DNA of 64,000 nucleotides from Mycobacterium sp. DL99 (lineage in GTDB: Bacteria; Actinomycetota; Actinomycetes; Mycobacteriales; Mycobacteriaceae), in contig NZ_SJOM01000007.1 in assembly GCF_004762045.1 (NCBI RefSeq), positions 62,001 through 126,000 of the forward strand. The letters run 5' to 3'. Below, one piece after another: positions 55,643 to 62,432 of the stretch (position 1 is its first letter; each line of letters starts with the position of its first letter). Below the pieces are notes generated by a model. It had not been told where the DNA came from and ran no database searches. It saw only the letters and a program-made list of their open reading frames with translations. A program made the position numbers and the translations under genes.

Positions 55643-55656
55643 AAAGCTGGCCCACA

Positions 55657-56520
55657 GTGTCTGTGTTCGTCGATATCGTCCCCAGCGAGGCCGAAGCCGG
55701 CCCGCCACGTCCCGTTGCGCCGTCGAACCGCTGGCGCACCCTGCTGACCCGCTCGGCGTTGCCGCTGCTGTCGGTCGTGGTGTTCTTCGCGGCGTGGCAG
55801 GCCGTCGCCTGGGCCGGGATCTGGAATCAGACGTTCGTGCCCTACCCGTCGACGGTCTGGCGTGCGTTCATCGACGTCTCCTCCACGCGTGACGGGGCCC
55901 GCGGCTACGCGGGGTATCTGCTCTACGAGCACCTGTACATGACGCTGCGCCGCGTGCTGGCCGGCGTCATCATCGGCGTCGTCGTCGGAGTCGCGCTCGG
56001 TCTCCTGATGGGCTCGGTCGGCTGGCTGCGCAGCGTGCTCGAACCCTGGCTGACGTTCCTGCGCGCCCTGCCGCCGCTGGCCTACTTCTTCCTGCTCGTG
56101 ATCTGGCTCGGCATCGACGAGGCGCCCAAGATCACGCTGCTCGCGCTGGCCGCGCTGCCGCCGGCCGCGGTGGCCACCACCGCGGCGGTCGTGGCCGCAC
56201 CCGTCGGGCTGCAGGAGGCGGCCCGGGCCCTGGGGGCAAGCCGGGCGCAGGTCATCCGCGACGTCGTGGTGCCCTCGGCGCTGCCGGAGACGTTCACCGG
56301 AATCCGGCTGGCCGTGGGCATGGCGTACTCGTCGGTGGTGGCCGCCGAACTGTTCAACGGCATCCCCGGAATCGGCGGATTGGTCAAGGACGCAAGCAAT
56401 TACAACAACACACCGGTCGTGCTGGTGGGGATCTTCGCCATCGGGATCTCCGGCCTGGTGATCGACGGAGGTTTGCGCGCCGTGGAGCGGCGCGTTGTCC
56501 CATGGAGAGGGAAGATATGA
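55657..56520 (+). CDS. ABC transporter permease, sulfonate/taurine type
   Basis: 287 residues, GTG start. Six helices with the BPD_transp_1 layout; the EAA loop is LQEAARALGASRAQVIRDVV followed by VPSALPETFTGIRLAVG. This is the SsuC/TauC group importing sulfonates, taurine or nitrate-like anions. No good ribosome site precedes the GTG, which fits control by the upstream hairpin and leader peptide. The stop overlaps the binding-protein start (ATGA). Confidence 0.88.
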   Translation: MSVFVDIVPSEAEAGPPRPVAPSNRWRTLLTRSALPLLSVVVFFAAWQAVAWAGIWNQTFVPYPSTVWRAFIDVSSTRDGARGYAGYLLYEHLYMTLRRVLAGVIIGVVVGVALGLLMGSVGWLRSVLEPWLTFLRALPPLAYFFLLVIWLGIDEAPKITLLALAALPPAAVATTAAVVAAPVGLQEAARALGASRAQVIRDVVVPSALPETFTGIRLAVGMAYSSVVAAELFNGIPGIGGLVKDASNYNNTPVVLVGIFAIGISGLVIDGGLRAVERRVVPWRGKI

Positions 56521-57548
56521 AATTCAAGTCGTTGCTGGCCGCTGCCGCGCTGTCGATGGTCGCGCTGTCCGGCTGCGCGGTGGACCACTCCGGGCAAAAC
56601 TCCGAGAAGCCGACCATTCGCCTTGGCTACCAGTCCTTTCCGAGTGGGGACCTGATCGTCAAGAACAACAAGTGGCTCGAAGAGGCGCTGCCCGATTACA
56701 ACATCAAGTGGACCAAGTTCGACTCCGGGGCCGATGTGAACACCGCGTTCATCGCCAAGGAACTGGACTTCGGTGCGCTCGGCTCCAGTCCGGTGGCCCG
56801 CGGATTGTCAGCCCCGCTGAACATTCCGTACAAGGTGGCGTTCGTGCTCGACGTGGCCGGTGACAACGAGGCCCTGGTGGCTCGTGACGGCGCCGGCGTC
56901 AACTCGATCGCCGACCTGCGGGGCAAGCGGGTCGCCACCCCGTTCGCGTCCACCGCGCATTACAGCCTGCTGGCCGCTCTGGCGCAGAACGGGCTGTCTC
57001 CCAGTGATGTTCAGCTGATCGACCTGCAGCCGCAGGCCATCCTTGCGGCCTGGGAGCGGGGCGACATCGCCGCGGCCTACAGCTGGCTGCCCACGCTGGA
57101 CCAGCTGCGCAAGACCGGGAAGGATCTGATCACCAGCCGGCAGTTGGCCAAGGACGGCAAGCCCACGCTGGATCTGGCGGCCGTGTCCGACGAGTTCTCC
57201 ATCGCTCACCCGGAAGTCGTCGACATCTGGCGCCAGCAGCAGGCGCGCGCGCTGAACGTCATCAAGAACGACCCGCAGGCCGCGGCCAAGGCGATCGCGG
57301 CCGAGGTCGGTCTGAGTCCGGAAGATGTTGCCGGACAACTCAAGCAGGGCGTCTACCTGACCCCGGCCCAGGTGGCCTCCCCCGAGTGGCTGGGTAGTGA
57401 CGGCGCACCGGGCAACATCGCCGCCAACCTGCAGAGCGCGTCGCAGTTCCTGGCCGATCAGAAGCAGATCCCCGCGGCGGCGCCGCTGCAGACGTTCAAA
57501 GATGCCATCTACACGAAGGGGTTGCCGGATGTCATCGTCAAGCAGTGA
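56517..57548 (+). CDS. ABC transporter substrate-binding lipoprotein, SsuA/TauA type
   Basis: 343 residues from the ATG overlapping the permease stop. Lipoprotein signal MKFKSLLAAAALSMVALSGC with the lipidated Cys at residue 20. Periplasmic binding protein fold of the SsuA/TauA/NMT1 group: LGYQSFPSGDLIVKNN, DFGALGSSPVARGLSA, DLRGKRVATPFASTAHYSLL and WERGDIAAAYSWLPTLDQL. Binds the imported anion, most likely a taurine-like sulfonate. The ATPase gene begins 20 bp before its stop in another frame. Confidence 0.9.
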   Translation: MKFKSLLAAAALSMVALSGCAVDHSGQNSEKPTIRLGYQSFPSGDLIVKNNKWLEEALPDYNIKWTKFDSGADVNTAFIAKELDFGALGSSPVARGLSAPLNIPYKVAFVLDVAGDNEALVARDGAGVNSIADLRGKRVATPFASTAHYSLLAALAQNGLSPSDVQLIDLQPQAILAAWERGDIAAAYSWLPTLDQLRKTGKDLITSRQLAKDGKPTLDLAAVSDEFSIAHPEVVDIWRQQQARALNVIKNDPQAAAKAIAAEVGLSPEDVAGQLKQGVYLTPAQVASPEWLGSDGAPGNIAANLQSASQFLADQKQIPAAAPLQTFKDAIYTKGLPDVIVKQ

Positions 57549-58317
57549 TGCCTCCGGTGCCCTGTTGATCAAGAACGTCGCGCACCGCTATGGGCGCGGT
57601 TCGGAGGAGGTGACCGCGCTCGGCCCGGTGGATCTCGACGTCGAGCCCGGCTCGTTCCTGGTCCTGGTGGGGGCGTCGGGGTGCGGCAAGAGCACACTGC
57701 TGCGCCTGATCGCCGGTTTCGAGACCCCGTCGGAGGGCGAGGTCGAGGTGTCCGGTTCCCGTCCGACGCCCGGGGTCACCTCGGGCGTGGTGTTCCAGCA
57801 GCCGCGGCTGTTCCCGTGGCGCACCGTCGGCGGCAATGTGGACCTGGCCCTCAAGTACGCCAACGTGCCTCGTGAGCGGCACGCCGAGCGGCGCGAGGAA
57901 CTGTTGGAGCGCGTGGGCCTGGAAGGCACCGCCAAGCGCAGGATCTGGGAGATCAGCGGCGGACAACAGCAGCGCGTCGCGATCGCGCGGGCGCTGGCCG
58001 CCGAGACCCCGTTGTTCCTGTTGGACGAGCCGTTCGCGGCGCTGGATGCGCTGACCCGCGAGCGCTTGCAGGAGGATGTCCGTCAGGTGAGCGCGGAGTC
58101 CGGTCGCACAACGGTTTTCGTGACGCACAGCGCCGACGAGGCCGCGTTCCTGGGCTCCCGCATCGTGGTGTTGACCCGGCGGCCCGGGAAGATCGCCCTG
58201 GATCTACCGGTGGAACTGCCGCGCACCGGCGTCGACGCTCACGAACTGCGCCGCTCGCCGGAGTACCTCAAGTTGCGGACAGATGTGAGCGAGGCGGTCA
58301 AACTCGCCGCCGCTTAA
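57529..58317 (+). CDS. ABC transporter ATP-binding protein, SsuB/TauB type
   Basis: 262 residues, ATG inside the end of the binding-protein gene (20-bp overlap). Walker A GASGCGKST (47-55), Q-loop Q90 (VVFQQPRLFPWR), signature ISGGQQQRVAIARAL (from 141) and Walker B LFLLDEPFAALD (from 161). The PRLFPWRTV context is typical of sulfonate/taurine/nitrate importers. Last gene of the permease-binding protein-ATPase operon. Confidence 0.92.
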   Translation: MSSSSSDASGALLIKNVAHRYGRGSEEVTALGPVDLDVEPGSFLVLVGASGCGKSTLLRLIAGFETPSEGEVEVSGSRPTPGVTSGVVFQQPRLFPWRTVGGNVDLALKYANVPRERHAERREELLERVGLEGTAKRRIWEISGGQQQRVAIARALAAETPLFLLDEPFAALDALTRERLQEDVRQVSAESGRTTVFVTHSADEAAFLGSRIVVLTRRPGKIALDLPVELPRTGVDAHELRRSPEYLKLRTDVSEAVKLAAA

Positions 58318-58415
58318 CCGTTTGCAACGAATGTGACGCCATGGTCGTAAACCCGTGGGCGGTTTCAAGGGGTGCATGCAACAGCAGGCGGAGCCGATGC
58401 GTTGAACACGTGGCG

Positions 58416-59276
58416 TCAGGCGCGGCGCCGCAGGAACCCGTCGATCAGGCGCGCGACCTCGTCGACATGTGTCTCCAGCAGGAAGTGCCCGCCTGCGAGC
58501 AGATGGATCTCGGCGTCGACGGCGTCCCTGGCGAAGGCGCGCGCCCCGTCGGGGCCGAAGATGGGATCGCCCTCGCCCCACACGGCGAGCACGGGAACCC
58601 CACTGGTGCGCAGGTATTCGTGCAGCGCCGGGTACAGCGGCGCGTTCGTCGCGTAGTCGCGGAACAGCTTGAGCTGCACCAGATCATTGCCCGGCCGGAC
58701 CACCATCGCCGCGTCATGCACCCAGGTGTCCGGGTTGACCAGGCTCTCGTCGGAAACCCCGGTCAGGTACTGCCATTTGATGCCGTCGACACTCAATGCG
58801 GTCCGCACGCCCGCCTCGGTCTCGGGGGTCTGCTCACGCTGGTAGGCCCACACTCCCGTCCAGAAGCTCTCGACGAAGCCTTCGTCATAGCCGTTGCCGT
58901 TCTGGCTGACGATCGCGGTGATGGCCTCCGGATGCCGCAGTGCCAGTCGCCAGCCGATCGGGGCGCCGTAGTCCTGGACGTAGATCGCGTAGCGCGACAC
59001 CCCGAGTTGGTGCAGCAGGCCGTCGGTCAGGTCGGCCAGCGCGTCGAAGGTGTAGTCGAACTCGTCGGCTGCCGGTGCATCGGAGTGTCCGTAGCCGAGG
59101 TGGTCGGGCGCGATGACGTGGTAGCGCTCGGCCAGCCGGGGAAGGAGGTCGCGGAACATGTACGAGCTCGTCGGGAAGCCGTGCAGCAGCACGATCGCCG
59201 GTGCGTCCGGGGCACCCGCCTCGCGGTAGAACAACCGCTGCCCGTCGACGGTGGCGTAGCGATGGTGAACGGTCAT
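58416..59276 (-). CDS. Alpha/beta hydrolase, haloalkane dehalogenase-like
   Basis: 286 residues. HGFPTSSYMFRDLLPRL oxyanion region, DHLGYGHSDAP, nucleophile elbow YVQDYGAPIGWRLALRHPE with Asp as the likely nucleophile (D-Y-G as in dehalogenases), and the catalytic His in AGGHFLLETHVDE. Substrate unknown. Ribosome site AGGAG six bases before the ATG. It diverges from the CGNR regulator across a cluster of GTTAG/CTAAC elements and may be its target. Confidence 0.85.
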   Translation of the reverse strand: MTVHHRYATVDGQRLFYREAGAPDAPAIVLLHGFPTSSYMFRDLLPRLAERYHVIAPDHLGYGHSDAPAADEFDYTFDALADLTDGLLHQLGVSRYAIYVQDYGAPIGWRLALRHPEAITAIVSQNGNGYDEGFVESFWTGVWAYQREQTPETEAGVRTALSVDGIKWQYLTGVSDESLVNPDTWVHDAAMVVRPGNDLVQLKLFRDYATNAPLYPALHEYLRTSGVPVLAVWGEGDPIFGPDGARAFARDAVDAEIHLLAGGHFLLETHVDEVARLIDGFLRRRA

Positions 59277-59278
59277 GA

Positions 59279-59359
59279 CTAACTCCTATAACTAGTTTTA
59301 GTGGTTAGTGACATCTAACGCCGGAGGGCATAACCTGTCAATAGTTGTTTGGAGGTTAG
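59279..59359. promoter_or_regulatory. Cluster of GTTAG/CTAAC elements between hydrolase and CGNR genes
   Basis: CTAAC at 59279-59283 and 59315-59319, GTTAG at 59304-59308 and 59355-59359. The middle two form an inverted repeat with a 6-base spacer. A palindrome AACTAGTT lies at 59290-59297. All fall between the two divergent starts, so they are candidates for CGNR regulator binding. Confidence 0.45.
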
Positions 59360-59361
59360 AT

Positions 59362-59889
59362 ATGGAGCTGCTGGAGGTGGGCCTGAGCGACGACGCCCTG
59401 CTGCTGGATCTGCTCAACACCACGCCGGTGACCGATGGAAGGCAGCGCGACATACTCGCGGACCGCGTGCAGGCGGGGATCTGGCTGCGCGAGCATGGGG
59501 TGACCGAGGCCGAACTGGCGGAACTGGTCGAGGCCAGGAACGTGCTCCAGGCAGTGGTGCGCGGGGCCGAGACGGCGGCCGCGTTGGCGCCGCTTCTCGA
59601 TGCGGTGGCATTGCGGGCGTGCGCCACGAAGGGCGGCGTGAGGTGGGAACTCGATACCGATGAGGCGCGGCGCGGCGCCGTGCGGGCCATCCTGGCCTGG
59701 GACGCACTGCGCGTCGGGAGTCCGGGGCGGCTACGCGCGTGTGGGAATCCGGACTGCCGGTTGTTCCTGATTGATCGCAGCAAGCCGAACACCGCTCGCT
59801 GGTGTTCGATGGCTACCTGCGGAAACCGCATGAAGGCGCGCCGCTATCACCAGCGCGCCAGGACTGCGAAGGCTGACGAACAGTCCTGA
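59362..59889 (+). CDS. CGNR zinc-finger (ABATE-domain) regulator
   Basis: 175 residues from the ATG of MELLEVGLSDDALLLDLLNT, preceded by GGAGGTTAG. The N-terminal ABATE-type domain (residues 1-120) is followed by the CGNR zinc finger at about 128-165: CGNPDC, then RWCSMATCGNRMKARRYH. These proteins are stress- or ligand-responsive transcription factors. Divergent from the dehalogenase-like hydrolase 85 bp away, which is its likely target. Confidence 0.88.
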   Translation: MELLEVGLSDDALLLDLLNTTPVTDGRQRDILADRVQAGIWLREHGVTEAELAELVEARNVLQAVVRGAETAAALAPLLDAVALRACATKGGVRWELDTDEARRGAVRAILAWDALRVGSPGRLRACGNPDCRLFLIDRSKPNTARWCSMATCGNRMKARRYHQRARTAKADEQS

Positions 59890-60000
59890 TTACACCGGGG
59901 GATAGGCCGGCGGCGGGTAGACGCCGCGCAGACCCCAGGCCAGCCACGGAAAGAAGAAGTCGCTCTCGTCGCTGAGGTCGTAGTCAGGATTCGGATCCAT
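59890..60000 (-). CDS. Candidate 36-residue small protein
   Basis: Read from the minus strand: begins MDPNPDYDLSDESDFFFPW, ends GVYPPPAYPPV. Acidic N-terminus, aromatic centre (FFFPWLAWGLRG) and Pro/Tyr-rich end. Third codon positions are strongly GC-biased as in real genes here. No clear ribosome site precedes the ATG. It abuts the CGNR gene stop. No family recognised. If expressed it may be a membrane-associated peptide. Confidence 0.5.
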   Translation of the reverse strand: MDPNPDYDLSDESDFFFPWLAWGLRGVYPPPAYPPV

Positions 60001-60064
60001 GCCCGGAGTCTAGACGCACTAGGCAAGGCCGGAACAGGGCCGCGAAGAGAATTGCCTACACTCT

Positions 60065-60080
60065 TCAACCATCTAGTTGA
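60065..60080. promoter_or_regulatory. Small inverted repeat upstream of a TetR gene
   Basis: TCAAC-N6-GTTGA, 47 bp before the TetR start at 60127. A plausible autoregulatory half-site pair, but short enough to arise by chance. Confidence 0.25.
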
Positions 60081-60126
60081 TTGATTTCCTGGGCAAGGTC
60101 CGGGCGATGCTGATAGTGAGTGTGCT

Positions 60127-60804
60127 ATGTCATCCGATGCAGAGCGCGGCCGGGGCCGCGGAGGCGCGGCTGCCAACGGGACGTCCCGCCGCGACGAGCT
60201 GCTGACTGTCGCGGCCAAACTGTTCGCCGCCCGCGGCTATCACGGCACAAGGATGGACGACGTGGCCGAGGCTGTCGGCCTGAACAAGGCCACGGTCTAC
60301 CACTACTACTCGAGTAAGTCGCTGATCCTTTACGACATCTACAAGAGCACCGCGGACTTCACCGTCGAGGCCCTGCACGACGACCCCACCGCCTCGGCAC
60401 GGGAGACCATCTACAACTTCACCCGGCGATTGCTGGTCGGCATCGCCAACGACCTGGAGCGCGCGGCCGTGTACTTCCAGGAAGGCCCGTACATCGCGGA
60501 ATGGTTCACCGAGGAGCAGGTGGCCTACATTCGGCGCGCTGAGACCCAGGTCTACGAGCATGTCCGCGACGTGATCGACCGCGGCATCGCCAGCGGTGAG
60601 TTCTACGACTGCGATTCGCATGTCCTGGCGCTCGGCTACATCGGGATGACCCTGGGCTCCTACCGCTGGCTGCGCCCCCACGGCAGGCGGACCGCCAAGG
60701 AGATCGCCGTCGAGTTCAGCACGGCGCTGTTGCGTGGGCTGATCCGCGACGAGGCGATCCGCAACGAATCCCCGCTCGGCATCGACGTCGACGAGAAGGC
60801 TTAG
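60127..60804 (+). CDS. TetR-family regulator, KstR2-like layout
   Basis: 225 residues. A Gly/Arg-rich leader of about 20 residues precedes the helix-turn-helix (LLTVAAKLFAARGYHGTRMD, DVAEAVGLNKATVYHYYSSK). The ligand domain contains AAVYFQEGPYIAEWF and GSYRWLRPHGRRTAKEIAVE, a pattern seen in the KstR2 group that senses CoA thioesters. Its TAG stop interlocks with the TAA stop of the convergent methyltransferase (shared TTAG). It may govern nearby SDR and acyl-CoA dehydrogenase genes, by inference. Confidence 0.83.
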   Translation: MSSDAERGRGRGGAAANGTSRRDELLTVAAKLFAARGYHGTRMDDVAEAVGLNKATVYHYYSSKSLILYDIYKSTADFTVEALHDDPTASARETIYNFTRRLLVGIANDLERAAVYFQEGPYIAEWFTEEQVAYIRRAETQVYEHVRDVIDRGIASGEFYDCDSHVLALGYIGMTLGSYRWLRPHGRRTAKEIAVEFSTALLRGLIRDEAIRNESPLGIDVDEKA

Positions 60805-61619
60805 AACACGAACCGGTTCAGCACGTCGTAGCGCCCGGCCAGGGTGGCGTTGACGAACCGGAACAACTGCCTCTGGGCGGTGAGTGGGATCTGCTGCCAG
60901 TCGCTGTAGGCCGGAACCCGGTCGAGCAGGCGGAGTCGCGGATTCCATCGCTCGAGCTCGTGGATATCGCTGATGCCCCACTTGACGATGCCTTTGGTGA
61001 ACAGTCTGGACAGCTTGGGGCCGATTGGGGCGATCGTGTCGAACGCGATCTCGCCGTGCTCGAAGCGGTCGGTGAGGTGCTGCAGCAGTGCGCGCACGTC
61101 GGCCTCGTCCAGATACATCAGCAGGCCTTCGGCGACTATCAATGTCGGGCGCCCGGTCGGCGTCTCCTGCAGCCAGCCGGTTTCAGTTACCGACGATCCG
61201 ATCATCCGATAGCCCGGGCCGTCGTCGTACAGCTTGCGCCGCAGGTCGATGACCCCGGGTTGGTCGACGTCGAACCACGTGACGGATTCGGGACGGTTCA
61301 CCCGGAATGCCCGGGTGTCCAGGCCGCAGCCGAGGTGCAGCACGACCGCGTCGGGGTGACGGGTCAGGAAGTCGACGGTCCAGTCGTCGAGCTTCTTGGC
61401 GCGCAGCCCGACCAGGAACTGGTTGGCCCATGGCTGCGAGGCCCGGTGCATGCGTTTGAAGTCGTAGTCGATGCGGTCCACGGCCTCAGCGGCCGCGTGA
61501 TCGCCCAGAACCGGCCGGGACAAACGGCTTTCGCAGGCCCGCAGATACAGCGTGCACACGTTGGTCCATTCGACGGAACCCCACTCCACCGAGCTGAAGT
61601 CGATCTTGGTCGTCGCCAT
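60801..61619 (-). CDS. LCM-type SAM-dependent methyltransferase
   Basis: 272 residues from the ATG preceded by GGGAGG; a long upstream extension of the frame is not supported. SAM-binding core AVVLHLGCGLDTRAFRVNRP, WFDVDQPGVIDLRRKLYDDG and [20 protein letters not shown]. Related to the Rv0145-type pair in this window but clearly a different subgroup closer to polyketide O-methyltransferases. Divergent from the SDR gene 39 bp away. Substrate unknown. Confidence 0.87.
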   Translation of the reverse strand: MATTKIDFSSVEWGSVEWTNVCTLYLRACESRLSRPVLGDHAAAEAVDRIDYDFKRMHRASQPWANQFLVGLRAKKLDDWTVDFLTRHPDAVVLHLGCGLDTRAFRVNRPESVTWFDVDQPGVIDLRRKLYDDGPGYRMIGSSVTETGWLQETPTGRPTLIVAEGLLMYLDEADVRALLQHLTDRFEHGEIAFDTIAPIGPKLSRLFTKGIVKWGISDIHELERWNPRLRLLDRVPAYSDWQQIPLTAQRQLFRFVNATLAGRYDVLNRFVF

Positions 61620-61658
61620 GATTGCCTCCCACAGTCCGTTATACGCAGACTGGTGGGC

Positions 61659-62432
61659 ATGACTGATCTGTTCCGACTGGACGGCAAGGTCGCCGTCGTC
61701 ACCGGCGGCGGCCGCGGCATCGGCCTGATGATGGCCCGTGGCCTGCTGCAGGCCGGGGCGTCCGTGTACGTCTCGAGCCGCAAGGAGGCCGAGCTGGCCG
61801 CGGCGGTGGACGCGCTGTCCCCTCTCGGCCGGATCTCCGCGGTGCCTGCCGACCTCGGGACCGCCGAAGGGGTCGCGGCGCTCACCGCGGCCGTGACGGG
61901 GCGCGAGGATGCGATCCACGCACTGTTCAACAACGCCGGCGCGGCCTGGGGCGCACCGTACGAGGAGTTCCCGGAGTCCGGGTTCGACAAGGTCTACGAC
62001 GTCAACGTCAAAGGCGTGTTCCTACTGACCCGCGCTCTCACGCCGCTGCTGAATTCCGCTGCCACCGAAGAGGATCCGGCGCGGGTGATCAACACAGGCA
62101 GCATCGACGGCATCGTCGCGCCCGGAAAGGGGCGGGACAACTTCTCCTACAGCGCCAGCAAGGCCGCCGTGCACATGCTGACCCGCCACCTCGCCGGTGA
62201 ACTGGCCCCACGCATCCTGGTCAACGCGATTGCGCCGGGCCTGTTCGAATCCCGGATGACCAAGGAGATGCTGCGCGGCGGACCCGAGGCCGTCGGGTCG
62301 GCCCTGCCGCTCGGCCGGATCGGGCAACCCGACGACATCGCCGGCATCTCGGTGTTCCTGGCCAGCCGGGCCAGCGCGTACATCACCGGCGCAGTCATCC
62401 CGGTCGACGGCGGCGTGAGCACGATCCGATGA
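61659..62432 (+). CDS. Short-chain dehydrogenase/reductase
   Basis: 257 residues from the ATG of MTDLFRLDGKVAVVTGG. Cofactor motif TGGGRGIGLMMARGL, LFNNAGAAWGAP, catalytic Ser in INTGSIDGI and YxxxK in FSYSASKAAVHML, end PVDGGVSTIR. Classical NAD(P)-dependent SDR, near the rhamnolipid-synthesis RhlG or FabG-like groups. Little space for a ribosome site. The stop overlaps the acyl-CoA dehydrogenase start (ATGA), so both likely act on related acyl substrates. Confidence 0.9.
   Translation: MTDLFRLDGKVAVVTGGGRGIGLMMARGLLQAGASVYVSSRKEAELAAAVDALSPLGRISAVPADLGTAEGVAALTAAVTGREDAIHALFNNAGAAWGAPYEEFPESGFDKVYDVNVKGVFLLTRALTPLLNSAATEEDPARVINTGSIDGIVAPGKGRDNFSYSASKAAVHMLTRHLAGELAPRILVNAIAPGLFESRMTKEMLRGGPEAVGSALPLGRIGQPDDIAGISVFLASRASAYITGAVIPVDGGVSTIR

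Noticed and set aside
55571..55645. Possible SAM-type riboswitch, prompted by the CCCGGGTGAA string before the ABC operon
   Set aside because: The required multi-helix core and pseudoknot could not be drawn; the Cys-codon frame and single hairpin explain the region better.
58349..58365. Short AAACC/GGTTT stem between the ABC ATPase gene and the hydrolase gene
   Set aside because: Only five paired bases and no T tract; too weak to call a terminator.
58372..58400. A Cys-Cys-Cys codon run on the minus strand near the end of the ABC operon, resembling another Cys leader
   Set aside because: It lies in a long frame with no nearby start, and nothing sulfur-related follows on that strand, so it is probably chance.
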